A stretch of 64,000 nt of DNA from CAVSRC01 sp963785065 (GCA_963785065.1 CAWATX010000003.1:186001-250000); one strand, 5' to 3'. Shown: positions 24,643-33,056, counted from the first letter of the stretch. A program made the numbers and translations. The notes: a model not told the origin generated them from the letters alone.

Positions 24643-27366
24643 GTGGAAGACCGATCAGCAAAGGATTCCCGTCGGGAGGCCAACAGGGATCCGCGTCGTG
24701 AGTCCGGCGAGGCGTTCAGCCCGGCGAGCGTGATTGCGCTGGCGCGTACCGCCGCCGAAGCGCACGAGACCATCGTCGATGCGCAGGACCTGTCGATCCA
24801 GTCCCTGCAGGCCGCGGTACAGCGCTATAGCCTGGCCATCGAGCACATTTCGGAAGGCGTCAGCTTCTTCAACAAGGACCGCCAGCTGATTCTGTGCAAT
24901 GCCCGCTATGCCGAGATCTACCAGCTGAAGCCCGAGGAGGTGACACCGGGCATGACGCTGCGCGAGATCGTCGAGGCGCGCGTGGCGGCAGGCAGCTCGC
25001 CCAAGCAGACCGAGGAATATCTCGCTTTGCACGAGGCGATCAGCACCGGCAACGCCCCCAACCCGTGGACCGCGATCCTCTCCGACAACCGGCGTATCCA
25101 GATCCGCCACCACGCGCTGCCCGGCGGCGGCTGGATTTCGACGCACGAGGACGTCACCGAACTGAGCCGCACGGTCGCCAACGAGCGCATCACGCTGCAG
25201 ACGCTGGTCGACTGGGTGCCCGACAACATCTGGGTCAAGGACACCGACAGCCGCTTCATCATCGCCAATCAGGCGACGGCGCTACGCATGGGCAGGTCGG
25301 TGGACGAACTGATCGGCAACTCAGACCTGGAGCTGTGCGCACCGGAACTCGCCCAGGGCTTCTACGCCGACGAACAGCGCATCATCGAAACCGGGCAGCC
25401 GATGATCGACAAGGAAGAGTACATCGTCGACGACAATGGCCGGAAGACCTGGATCCTCACCTCGAAAATCCCGTTGCGCAACGACGAGGACAAGATCATC
25501 GGGGTGGTCGGCATATCGCGTGATATTTCCGATCGCCGGCGCGCCGACATCCTGCGCGACAGCCAGGCGCGGATTCTGGAGAACATCGCGGTCAATGCGC
25601 CGCTCGAGACGGTGCTGGAGGACCTCATCCGGCTGGTCGAAATGCAGATCCCGGGATCCTGCGGAACCATCCAGCTCACCGACCACAACGGCACGCTGCT
25701 CCGCCACGGCGCAGCGCCGCACGTCGCCGACGCCTTCATCAAGGCCATGGACGGCATCCGCATCGCGCCCGACGCCGGGCCGGCCAGCGCCGCCGTCCAT
25801 CGCGGCGAAGCCGTCGTCGTCGCCGACATGCTGAGCGATCCGCTTTTCGCCGACTTCCGCGAGATGGTTGCCACGCACGGCTACCGCTCATGCTGGTCGG
25901 TGCCCATCGTCTCGCCGGCCAAGAACCCGCTCGGCGTGTTCACGCTCTACCACGAGACGCCGCAGATCACGACCGATCAGCAACTGCACATCGGCGAAGC
26001 CGCCTGCCACATCGCCGGCATCGCCATCGAACGCAAGCTGAGCGAGGAGCGCATCCGCTTCATGGCGAACCACGACGCGCTCACCGGCCTGCCCAATCGC
26101 GCGCTGCTGCAGGACCGCCTCGAACAGGCGCTGCGCTACGCCCAGCGGGCCGACCACTGGGTGACGGTCGCCTTCATCGACCTCGACAACTTCAAGATCA
26201 TCAACGACACGCTCGGCCACACCGCCGGCGATGAGCTGCTCACCAACGTCGCCAACCGCATGGTCTCGTGCCTGCGCTCGGTCGACACTGTCGTGCGCCT
26301 CGGCGGCGACGAGTTCGTGGTCCTGCTCGTCGACCAGCAAAAGAGCGCCGACAGCATTTCCGCCACCATCGCCAAGATCCGCTCGGCGATCAGCGCACCG
26401 CTGGAGATTGGCGGCCAGACGCTGCGCGTGTCGAGCAGTGTGGGTCTCGCCAACTACCCCAACGACGGCAAGGACGCCGACACGCTGCTGGCCAATGCCG
26501 ACGCGGCCATGTACCGGGCCAAGGAACTCGGGCGCGACAATTTCCAGTTCTACACCCCCGAACTCAACGTCAAGGTGCGCGGCGAGCTGCTGCTGCAGGA
26601 GGCGCTGCGCGGCGCCGTCGAGCGGCGCGAATTCGTGCTGCTCTACCAGCCGCAGGTCGACATGATCACCGGGAACGTCTTCGCGGTCGAAGCGCTCATC
26701 CGCTGGAACCATCCCACCCAGGGCCAGCTCTCGCCCAACCACTTCATTCCGATCGCCGACCAGACCGGCCTCATCGTGCCGATCGGCGACTGGGTGCTGA
26801 TCGAGGCCTGCCGCCAGAACAAGGCCTGGCAGGACTCCGGATTGCCGCCGATCAAAGTGTGCGTCAACGTCTCGGCGCGGCAGTTTGCCGAGAAGAACTT
26901 CGTCGGCCGGGTCACCAATGCGCTGGATAAGAGCGGGCTGGAAGCGCGCTATCTCGAGCTTGAACTGACCGAGAGCCTCATTATGCGCGACGTCGGACAG
27001 GCGATCGCGACCATGAACAGCCTGCAGCGCCTCGGCGTGCAGATCGCCATCGACGATTTCGGAACCGGCTATTCGAGCCTCTCGGCGCTGAAGACCTTCC
27101 CGGTCGCCCGCCTCAAGATCGACCGATCGTTCATCAAGGGGCTGCCGGCCAATGTCGACGACCGCGCGGTGACCACCGCCGTCATCTCGCTCGGCAAGAA
27201 ACTCAATCTCAGGATCGTCGCCGAGGGCGTCGAGAACGACGAACAGATCGCCTTCCTGCGCAAGAACAAATGCGACGAGCTGCAGGGGTTCCGCTTCTCC
27301 AAGCCGATCCCCGCGGACATGATCGGTGCCTTCCTGACCAAAAAGGCAGACGGCGCGGCGGCCTGA
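24643..27366 (+). CDS. PAS-PAS-GAF-GGDEF-EAL cyclic-di-GMP signalling protein
   Basis: A 907-residue cytoplasmic protein without membrane helices. Domains in order: PAS (about 62-170), PAS/PAC (188-310), GAF (314-465), GGDEF (470-640) and EAL (660-900). The GGDEF motif is intact at 554-558, so it may make cyclic-di-GMP. The EAL motif (683-685) and DDFGTGYSSL are also intact, so it may degrade it. I choose GTG at 24643 because GGGAGAGG stands 6 bases upstream; a GTG at 24607 is an alternative. The direction of net activity cannot be predicted. Confidence 0.92.
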   Translation: MEDRSAKDSRREANRDPRRESGEAFSPASVIALARTAAEAHETIVDAQDLSIQSLQAAVQRYSLAIEHISEGVSFFNKDRQLILCNARYAEIYQLKPEEVTPGMTLREIVEARVAAGSSPKQTEEYLALHEAISTGNAPNPWTAILSDNRRIQIRHHALPGGGWISTHEDVTELSRTVANERITLQTLVDWVPDNIWVKDTDSRFIIANQATALRMGRSVDELIGNSDLELCAPELAQGFYADEQRIIETGQPMIDKEEYIVDDNGRKTWILTSKIPLRNDEDKIIGVVGISRDISDRRRADILRDSQARILENIAVNAPLETVLEDLIRLVEMQIPGSCGTIQLTDHNGTLLRHGAAPHVADAFIKAMDGIRIAPDAGPASAAVHRGEAVVVADMLSDPLFADFREMVATHGYRSCWSVPIVSPAKNPLGVFTLYHETPQITTDQQLHIGEAACHIAGIAIERKLSEERIRFMANHDALTGLPNRALLQDRLEQALRYAQRADHWVTVAFIDLDNFKIINDTLGHTAGDELLTNVANRMVSCLRSVDTVVRLGGDEFVVLLVDQQKSADSISATIAKIRSAISAPLEIGGQTLRVSSSVGLANYPNDGKDADTLLANADAAMYRAKELGRDNFQFYTPELNVKVRGELLLQEALRGAVERREFVLLYQPQVDMITGNVFAVEALIRWNHPTQGQLSPNHFIPIADQTGLIVPIGDWVLIEACRQNKAWQDSGLPPIKVCVNVSARQFAEKNFVGRVTNALDKSGLEARYLELELTESLIMRDVGQAIATMNSLQRLGVQIAIDDFGTGYSSLSALKTFPVARLKIDRSFIKGLPANVDDRAVTTAVISLGKKLNLRIVAEGVENDEQIAFLRKNKCDELQGFRFSKPIPADMIGAFLTKKADGAAA

Positions 27367-27393
27367 CCGGCCTGCCGTCGCACCTTTCGATTA

Positions 27394-27427
27394 TCGCCCT
27401 CCGTCGGCCGCCTCCGGCGGGGGGCGA
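27394..27427. terminator. Compound hairpin between convergent genes
   Basis: An outer stem TCGCCC (27394-27399) with GGGCGA (27422-27427) and an inner stem CCGCC/GGCGG with a three-base loop lie between the stops of the GGDEF-EAL gene (+) and the duplicated protein gene (-). No T-run follows, so termination is uncertain. Confidence 0.35.
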
Positions 27428-27433
27428 AATCCG

Positions 27434-28441
27434 TCAGGCGCCGGGACTTACCCGCTTGATCCACGCCTCGCGCCAGAAGTGCGCCTGCGAGCGTGGGCAG
27501 TTCTTGGTGCACGCGCCCGTGCAGTGGACGTTCTTCAGCGCCACGGTATTGGTCAGCCGGACCATCTTGCCGGTTTCTTCGTGGATCATCTTTTCGACCC
27601 GGAAGGCGACCTGATGCTTCTGTCCGATGAAGCTGGTCATGTCGGGCTCGAAGGAGAGGCCGCGATTCATGCCGGACGGGCCGACCGTGTCGCGGATCTC
27701 GTCGGCCGAGCGAACTTCGACATATTCACCGGGCTGCAGGCCGAGGTCGCCCTTCGCATGGGGACCCGGCGAGCCGCGCACCGAGCCGATCGGCGCGATC
27801 CCGAAAAGGCGACGCAGGCGATCCGCAAGCGTGCGTCCGGCCATCATCAGGAACCGACCGGGAGCGAGTTCACCCCCGACAAATTCCTGGAGATACTCGA
27901 CCAGGCCGAACGGGGAGAGCTTCCGCGTCGCCTGCAACAACAGCGACGACTGGCATCTGTACAGCTCGCCCGCGCGCGTCGCGCCGGCAAGCTTGCGATA
28001 GACATCGTCGAAAGGCGGCGCATCGGGCGCGGCAACCGGCGCATCGGCCCGTTCAGCGGGCACCAGCCATGCCTCCTTCCAGAACATCAGGCAGTGCTTC
28101 TGGCACCCATCGTGCGCGGCGCCGTCGCAATGGCTGTCGACCAGCAGAACCGAATTGCTCATCGCCCGGAGGCCGTGGCCTTCGACGCAGGTCTTGTTGG
28201 CCCGGCGATAGACGGTCATCCGCCGGCCGCAATATTTCAGCATCTCCGGCATGAACGGCAGACCTTCGAGCGTGAAGTCTGCATCGAGCGTGGCGAGGAT
28301 TTCGGCGGCTGGCCGCACCTGAACCACATCGCCCTTGACCAGCCGCGATGAAGCAGTCACCGCACCGTGCGATTCACGCACTGACTGGCGACCTCCCGGA
28401 ACGGGACGTGCAGGCGAGTCGATGGCATCGCGAGAAAGCAT
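27434..28441 (-). CDS. Protein with a duplicated Cys-containing domain, function unknown
   Basis: A 335-residue soluble protein I cannot name. Two related units of about 90 residues stand near the ends (about 36-128 and 241-333). Each starts with a G-(D/E)-x-V-(Q/E)-VR strand, then a segment with PEM or PDM and a G(R/Q)-basic strand, and closes on a cysteine cluster and an FW(K/R)EAW tail. The first copy has HCDGAAHDGCQKHC; the second has HCTGACTKNC, so the cysteine spacing differs. The linker is helical and contains one Cys. Metal or cofactor binding is inferred. It lies downstream of the tRNA-Cys-like gene and arfB on the same strand. Confidence 0.7.
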   Translation of the reverse strand: MLSRDAIDSPARPVPGGRQSVRESHGAVTASSRLVKGDVVQVRPAAEILATLDADFTLEGLPFMPEMLKYCGRRMTVYRRANKTCVEGHGLRAMSNSVLLVDSHCDGAAHDGCQKHCLMFWKEAWLVPAERADAPVAAPDAPPFDDVYRKLAGATRAGELYRCQSSLLLQATRKLSPFGLVEYLQEFVGGELAPGRFLMMAGRTLADRLRRLFGIAPIGSVRGSPGPHAKGDLGLQPGEYVEVRSADEIRDTVGPSGMNRGLSFEPDMTSFIGQKHQVAFRVEKMIHEETGKMVRLTNTVALKNVHCTGACTKNCPRSQAHFWREAWIKRVSPGA

Positions 28442-28612
28442 TTGGACTTCCCACTGCTGGCAGCGCTGGAACCACTACGGAAACTTGTTAGCCGCGAAAC
28501 AAGCAAGGTATCGCCGTCACGTCCACCAAATTTGAATGAACAGGTAAACGTTCTGCTAGTTGAACCGCAAACTCGAACCCCTTGGGGCTGGCCTCGCACG
28601 CCCGGCTGGCGT

Positions 28613-28688
28613 GGAGGCCGCGCCCCGGAATTGAACCAGGGATATCCGGAGATGCAGTCCGTCGCGTCACCTTTCCGCCACGCGGCCA
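28613..28688 (-). tRNA. tRNA-Cys(GCA)-like gene with irregular structure
   Basis: Read on the minus strand, 76 bases fold as a tRNA with encoded CCA, discriminator T and anticodon GCA. The 7-bp acceptor (GGCCGCG with CGCGGCC) and the D-arm are normal. Three features are not. The base after the anticodon (position 37) is T instead of a purine. The anticodon stem has an A-G mismatch at 27-43. Two bases are extra against tRNA-Cys, giving a T stem of 6 bp (CCCTGG with CCGGGG), or an 8-bp acceptor closed by a T8-G wobble. Either way acceptor plus T arm is 13 bp. It may be a variant or a decaying tRNA-Cys. Confidence 0.7.
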
Positions 28689-28772
28689 CGGCGCGGAGAC
28701 TGTCATTTCCGAGGTGACATCTCCAGCGATTGCCTGAGCAAGGGTTAATGCGGACGCCCGGCCACCCAATCC

Positions 28773-29195
28773 CTAGTCGTCGCCCGTCGGCCGGCCGCGC
28801 AGCACCTTGACGCCGGCGCGCCGGGCCTTGCCTTCCAGGCGGCGTCGGCGGCTGGCAAGCGTGGGCCGTGTAGCCCGGCGCGGCACCTTGGGTTCGGCGG
28901 CGCGCGCGATCAGCGCCGTCAGCCGGTCGCGTGCGTCGCGCCGGTTGGCCTCCTGGGTGCGGAAGCGCTGGGCGGTGATGACGATGACCCCGTCCTGGGT
29001 CAGGCGCGACCCGGCGAGCCTCACCAGGCGCTGGCGGACCGCTTCCGGCAGTGACGGCGAGCGCTGCACATCGAAGCGCAGTTGCACCGCGGTCGCGACC
29101 TTGTTGACGTTCTGCCCGCCCGGTCCCGAGGCGCGGATGAAGTGCTCCTCTATCTCGCGCTCGTCGATCTGAATGATGGCGGTGACCGGGATCAT
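28773..29195 (-). CDS. arfB: Peptidyl-tRNA hydrolase ArfB (ribosome rescue)
   Basis: A 140-residue release-factor-like protein that enters stalled ribosomes without a stop codon and frees the peptide. The GGQ motif is at residues 26-28 (SGPGGQNVNKVATAV), and the C-terminal tail is Arg/Lys-rich (RRRRLEGKARRAGVKVLRG), as needed to fill the empty mRNA channel. It lacks the stop-codon recognition domains of RF1/RF2. The gene lies 84 bases upstream of the tRNA-Cys-like gene on the same strand. Confidence 0.94.
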   Translation of the reverse strand: MIPVTAIIQIDEREIEEHFIRASGPGGQNVNKVATAVQLRFDVQRSPSLPEAVRQRLVRLAGSRLTQDGVIVITAQRFRTQEANRRDARDRLTALIARAAEPKVPRRATRPTLASRRRRLEGKARRAGVKVLRGRPTGDD

Positions 29196-29424
29196 GGGAT
29201 CGTTTCGCCTGGCACGGACCGCCGGTCAACCGGTCTTCTGCTCATGCTGGCGTTTGAGCAGATAAGGCGCGTCGCCGTCCTTGACGCGGATCGGGCAGGC
29301 GACGCCCCGGCGTCCTGAACGACCGGTGAATGGCGGGTTCAGCCCTGGTTCCGGACGGCGCCCATAGAAATCGGACCGTCAAGGACACGCGGCTCGCGGC
29401 CGCACAAGCCCAGGAGACGGAGAC

Positions 29425-29859
29425 ATGATCAGCAAGCTTTTGGTCGCCGGCGCGCTCGCCGCCACAATCGGCCTCTCGACTGCGCCCGCAATGGCGGCCG
29501 GTGTCTGGATCCAGCAATACGGCTGGGAGAATTCTGCCGGAGGCGTGCAATACGGCTGGCAGAACAGGTTTGGCGTCTATCAGGACGGACGGGCCAACAG
29601 CGCCCTGGGCCGCCAGCACGGCAACCACAACACGATCGCCATCGGCCAGCAGGGCAACTGGAACCACGTCGACGCCCGGCAGACCGGCAACCACAACGCA
29701 GGCGGCGTCGCCCAGTTCGGCACCAACCACACCGCAATTCTGACCCAGGACGGCAACGGCAACATCGCAGCCGGTGTCCAGGTGGGCGATGGATGCAGCG
29801 CCGACATCGTCCAGGCCGGCAGCGGCAACGTCGCAGCCTTCGTGCAGACCTGCCCGTAG
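29425..29859 (+). CDS. Curlin-repeat amyloid subunit
   Basis: A 144-residue exported protein. A signal peptide (MISKLLVAGALAAT, AMAA near residue 25) precedes repeats of the curlin type: N/Q-rich strand-turn units such as IQQYGWEN, VQYGWQN, RQHGNHNTIAIGQQGNWN, RQTGNHN and LTQDGNGN. It would be secreted and assemble as amyloid fibre. It ends in two cysteines (DGCSAD, QTCP), unusual for curli subunits. First of three curli-type genes in a row. A purine-rich ribosome site (GGAGACGGAGAC) stands before the ATG. Confidence 0.88.
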   Translation: MISKLLVAGALAATIGLSTAPAMAAGVWIQQYGWENSAGGVQYGWQNRFGVYQDGRANSALGRQHGNHNTIAIGQQGNWNHVDARQTGNHNAGGVAQFGTNHTAILTQDGNGNIAAGVQVGDGCSADIVQAGSGNVAAFVQTCP

Positions 29860-29934
29860 CCTGAGGCGACGCCGTGGGAAAGCGCGTCTTCCCCCCGAGC
29901 CTTTGGCGACGATGACAAACGATGGAGAACTGTC

Positions 29935-30468
29935 ATGATCCGGCTACGCAATCCGATCTCGACCTTTGGCGTACCGCTTGCTGTCGGCCTCGCAATTGCC
30001 GGCGCGGGTGCGGTTGGCATGGGCCGCGCCGACCCGTCCGATGGCGCCACACAGACAGCGGGCGCCATCCGGTGTGAAGTCCGAGTGACGCCAGTCGATG
30101 GCGCGGTCCAGCTTGAAGGGGTCGCCCACGTCGATGCGGCGGTCAGCGGCACCTACAGTTTCCGCGTCGTGGGGTCCGGCGGTGGCGGTGGCACCTCGAT
30201 CCAGCAGGGCGGCAGCTTCGCTGCGGCTCCGGACGCTCCGGCCATCCTGGGCAGGGTCGTGCTCGGAAGCCAAGGCGCATCCTACGACGTGCAGCTGGGA
30301 CTGGTCGCCGGCAGCGACAGTGTCGAATGCACCCGCCACATAGGCAACGCGCTGCAACGCACCGGCCCCGTCGCGCCAATGCCCGATCACGCCACATCGA
30401 GCCAAGCGGCTCTGGCCCGTCACCCCAGCGCGGTCGCGCAGGCTTGGTCGCCGATTAACGACGGCTGA
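29935..30468 (+). CDS. csgH: Curli assembly chaperone CsgH-like
   Basis: A 177-residue exported protein lying between two curlin genes. A hydrophobic N-terminal segment (VPLAVGLAIAGAGAVGMG) is followed by a beta-rich domain (IRCEVRVTPVDGAVQLEG, GTYSFRVVGSGGGGG, VECTRH). This matches the alphaproteobacterial CsgH family, whose members block premature amyloid formation in the periplasm. Two cysteines (IRCEV, VECTR) could form a disulfide across the sandwich. Identification rests on fold-like pattern and context. Confidence 0.75.
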   Translation: MIRLRNPISTFGVPLAVGLAIAGAGAVGMGRADPSDGATQTAGAIRCEVRVTPVDGAVQLEGVAHVDAAVSGTYSFRVVGSGGGGGTSIQQGGSFAAAPDAPAILGRVVLGSQGASYDVQLGLVAGSDSVECTRHIGNALQRTGPVAPMPDHATSSQAALARHPSAVAQAWSPINDG

Positions 30469-30560
30469 ACACCGGGTTCCGGCTGAGTTCAGGCCCGACC
30501 GCACATAGTCGCCACCATAGACAACGGCATTGACCGCCCTGACCTGGAAGGAGACCTTCG

Positions 30561-30971
30561 ATGCGCAAAACCCTCACCCTCACCTCGGTTGCACTGGCAG
30601 CCATGATCGGATCCGCGACGTTCGTGGCACCCGCGTCTGCCGGCGGCTCGTTCTCCTTCACCTACGTGCCGACCAATTCCCGGGACGCCCAGGACCTGCG
30701 GGTCGGGCTCGCCCTCTACTCGCTATTCAGCGGCATTCAGAAGAGCGGGTCGATCAGCCAGCGTGGTGTCGACAACCGCGCCGGCCTCGCCCAGCACGGG
30801 CTCGGCAACACCGGCGTCATCCACCAGGAGGGTCGCGGCCACTCCGCCACGCTGAGCCAGAACGGCAATGACAACGCCTACGGCATCTTCCAGTTCGGCA
30901 AGAACACCAGTGCCAATGTCGGCCAATACGGCTACGGCCAGACCGGTGCCACGTTCCAGTTCGGCTGGTAG
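30561..30971 (+). CDS. Curlin-repeat amyloid subunit
   Basis: A 136-residue exported protein. The signal peptide (MRKTLTLTSVALAAMIG, ASAGGS near residue 29) is followed by a non-repeat segment (about 30-65), then curlin repeats: SISQRGVDN, LAQHGLGN, IHQEGRGH, LSQNGNDN, IFQFGKNT, VGQYGYGQ. The absence of cysteines and the longer non-repeat start separate it from the first subunit. One may be the major fibre subunit and the other the nucleator; the sequence does not say which. Convergent with ddl. Confidence 0.88.
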   Translation: MRKTLTLTSVALAAMIGSATFVAPASAGGSFSFTYVPTNSRDAQDLRVGLALYSLFSGIQKSGSISQRGVDNRAGLAQHGLGNTGVIHQEGRGHSATLSQNGNDNAYGIFQFGKNTSANVGQYGYGQTGATFQFGW

Positions 30972-30990
30972 GCGACTTGGCGTCCGTTGT

Positions 30991-32070
30991 TCAGGGAGAG
31001 CGGCCAGCGCGCTTCAGACCATGCGCGACCAGCCGGTCGATGATCTCCGGATAGCTGACGCCGCTTGCCTCCATCACCTTGGAATACATGCTGATATTGG
31101 TGAAGCCGGGGATCGTGTTTAGTTCGTTGACGAGAACGCCGCCGTCCGCCGTCACGAAGAAGTCGGCCCGCGCCATGCCATCGCAGCCGAGCGCGTGGAA
31201 GGCCCTGGCCGCCGCGTCGCGGACGGCTTCCTCGACCGCCGGCGGCAAATCGGCCGGCACGTTCAGCAGCGCGCCGTTCTCGTCGATGTACTTGGCCGCA
31301 TAGCTGTAGAAGTCGTGGCTCTCCGCCGGCACGATCTCGCCCGGGCGCGAGACGAACACGCTGCCATCGGCGTTCTCCAGCACGGCACACTCGATCTCGC
31401 GGCCGCGAACGAATTCCTCGGCGAGCAACTTGCCGTCGTAGCGGAAGCCCTCGGCCAGCGCGTTGTCCAGCTCCTGGCTGGCATGGACCTTGGAAACGCC
31501 GACCGACGAGCCCTGCCGCGCCGGCTTGACGAAGAACGGCAGGCCAAGTTCGCCTTCGAGTTGGGCGAAAGGCGGCGCCGCGCCCTCGCGGATGGTCACC
31601 GCCCGTGCCGTCGGCAGACCCGCGTGGCTGAAGAGCCGCTTGGCGATGTCCTTGTCGAGCGCCACCGCCGAGCCGAGGATGCCGCAGCCGGCAAGCGGCA
31701 CGCCCGCTACCTCCGCCAGGCCCTGCACCGAACCGTCCTCTCCCGGGAGGCCGTGCAGCACCGGGAACAGGATGTCGATCCTCGCCATCTCATGCGGCGC
31801 GCCACCGTCGCCCGGCAGCGCCATCATCCGCCCCTCGCCGCCGGCCAGCAGCACGATCTCGGTACCCGTCTCGGGCGACGTCAGCCGCCCCCCGGCGAAG
31901 CGCGCCAGCAGCCAGCGGCCTTCCCTGGTAACGAAGACAGGAACGGCGTCGTATTTCCCCGTATCCAACGCCGCCATGACATTGGTCGCGGAAAGCACGG
32001 AGACGTCATGCTCGGCCGAGCGCCCTCCGAAGAGCACGGCGATACGCAGTCTGGCAGGCGACATGGTCAT
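30991..32070 (-). CDS. ddl: D-alanine--D-alanine ligase
   Basis: A 359-residue ATP-grasp enzyme that joins two D-alanines for peptidoglycan. The start RIAVLFGGRSAEHDVS is diagnostic, then LHGLPGEDGSVQGL near residue 107, the ATP-binding LGLPFFVKPARQGSSVGVSKV, and the C-terminal MARADFFVT...NELNTIPGFTNISMYSKV. The length matches the long (DdlA-type) form. It is outside the usual mur cluster, so it may be a second copy in this genome. A tRNA-Leu gene lies just upstream. Confidence 0.95.
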   Translation of the reverse strand: MTMSPARLRIAVLFGGRSAEHDVSVLSATNVMAALDTGKYDAVPVFVTREGRWLLARFAGGRLTSPETGTEIVLLAGGEGRMMALPGDGGAPHEMARIDILFPVLHGLPGEDGSVQGLAEVAGVPLAGCGILGSAVALDKDIAKRLFSHAGLPTARAVTIREGAAPPFAQLEGELGLPFFVKPARQGSSVGVSKVHASQELDNALAEGFRYDGKLLAEEFVRGREIECAVLENADGSVFVSRPGEIVPAESHDFYSYAAKYIDENGALLNVPADLPPAVEEAVRDAAARAFHALGCDGMARADFFVTADGGVLVNELNTIPGFTNISMYSKVMEASGVSYPEIIDRLVAHGLKRAGRSP

Positions 32071-32083
32071 GGGGCCCCTGGGC

Positions 32084-32170
32084 TGGTGCGGACGGCCGGG
32101 GTCGAACCGGCACGGAGTTACCTCCGAGGGATTTTAAGTCCCTTGCGTCTACCAATTCCGCCACGTCCGC
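32084..32170 (-). tRNA. tRNA-Leu(TAA)
   Basis: A class II tRNA of 87 bases with encoded CCA. The acceptor stem GCGGACG pairs with CGTCCGC, the anticodon loop CTTAAAA gives TAA, and a long variable arm (CTCGGAGGTAACTCCG region) is present. The T loop is TTCGACC. No irregularity seen. Confidence 0.97.
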
Positions 32171-32256
32171 GCTGCGGCCTCGGTAGGCTGCATCGCCCGC
32201 AATGGCAAGGGAATCCGGCGGCCGCATGTTGCCGATGACCGTCCCCTACCCATCGT

Positions 32257-32268
32257 AAGATATATCTT
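32257..32268. promoter_or_regulatory. Palindrome upstream of padR (distal operator)
   Basis: A perfect 12-base palindrome, AAGATATATCTT. Its end joins a TTGACG sequence (32267-32272) that could be a -35 box. With the second palindrome at 32293 it brackets the probable padR promoter, a layout typical of PadR autoregulation. Confidence 0.55.
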
Positions 32269-32292
32269 GACGCCCGACCGACGGGCTCCTAC

Positions 32293-32310
32293 CTATATCG
32301 CACGATATAG
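32293..32310. promoter_or_regulatory. Palindrome upstream of padR (proximal operator)
   Basis: Perfect 8-base arms CTATATCG and CGATATAG around a 2-base spacer, ending 16 bases before the padR start. It shares the ATATC/GATAT core with the palindrome at 32257-32268, so both are probably bound by the same regulator. Confidence 0.6.
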
Positions 32311-32326
32311 ACAACGGAGACATTCC

Positions 32327-33010
32327 ATGCACCACCATTTCGGTCACGACGACCGCGCCTACTGGCACTTCGCCGGACGCCGCGGCGGCGGTCCGGACGA
32401 CTGGGGCCGCGGATCGCGCGGCGGACGCGGTGGCTGGGGCGGCGGCGCCTTTCGCGTCGGCAAGATGCTGGCCGACGGCGACCTGCGCCTGATCGTGCTG
32501 GCCCTGCTCAACGACGGGCCGCGCCACGGCTACGAGATCATCAAGGCGCTCGAGGAGAAATCGAGCGGCGTCTACAGCCCCTCGCCCGGCGTCGTCTATC
32601 CCACCCTCACCTATCTCGAGGAGGTCGGCTACGCCACCTCCAGCGCCGAAGGATCGAAGAAGGTCTATTCGATCACCACGACCGGCCGCGCCTATTACGA
32701 AGAGAACCGCGAGGTCGCCGACCTCGCCATCTCCGGCATCGAGAAGTTCGGCCGCAAGATGTCCCAGGCGCGCGCCTGGTGGGAAGGCCAGCGGCACGGC
32801 GACGAGCAGTCCGTGCCCGATCGCGACATCCCCGGCGTCATCCCGGAGGTCAATGAGGCGCGCCGCGCGCTCAAGCAGGCCATCGCCGAGAAGCTCGACG
32901 CCTCGGAAGCGGACCAGAAGCGCATGGCGGACGTCCTGCGCAGGGCCGCCGAAGAGATCCGCAACCAGCAGGCCGGCAGCAGGCCGACTGACGACATCGA
33001 CCTCGGATAG
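32327..33010 (+). CDS. PadR family transcriptional regulator
   Basis: A 227-residue regulator. Residues 1-45 are a His/Gly/Arg-rich disordered stretch (MHHHFGHDD, GGRGGWGGG) that may bind metal. The winged-helix domain follows at about 50-125: LIVLALLNDGPRHGYEI, then SPSPGVVYPTLTYLEEVG. A helical C-terminal dimerisation domain makes up the rest. Two palindromes lie just upstream. It is separated from the downstream MFS gene by a hairpin, so the target is unknown beyond itself. Confidence 0.92.
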   Translation: MHHHFGHDDRAYWHFAGRRGGGPDDWGRGSRGGRGGWGGGAFRVGKMLADGDLRLIVLALLNDGPRHGYEIIKALEEKSSGVYSPSPGVVYPTLTYLEEVGYATSSAEGSKKVYSITTTGRAYYEENREVADLAISGIEKFGRKMSQARAWWEGQRHGDEQSVPDRDIPGVIPEVNEARRALKQAIAEKLDASEADQKRMADVLRRAAEEIRNQQAGSRPTDDIDLG

Positions 33011-33056
33011 CCCTTCCCTTCTCCTGGCCGGCTCCCCCTGAGCCGCCCCCCCGCGG

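Noticed and set aside
29269..29305. Inverted repeat GCGTCGCC / GGCGACGC before the first curlin gene
   Set aside because: Arms are GC-only with a 21-base gap. In DNA this GC-rich such pairs are common, and the position gives no clear role.
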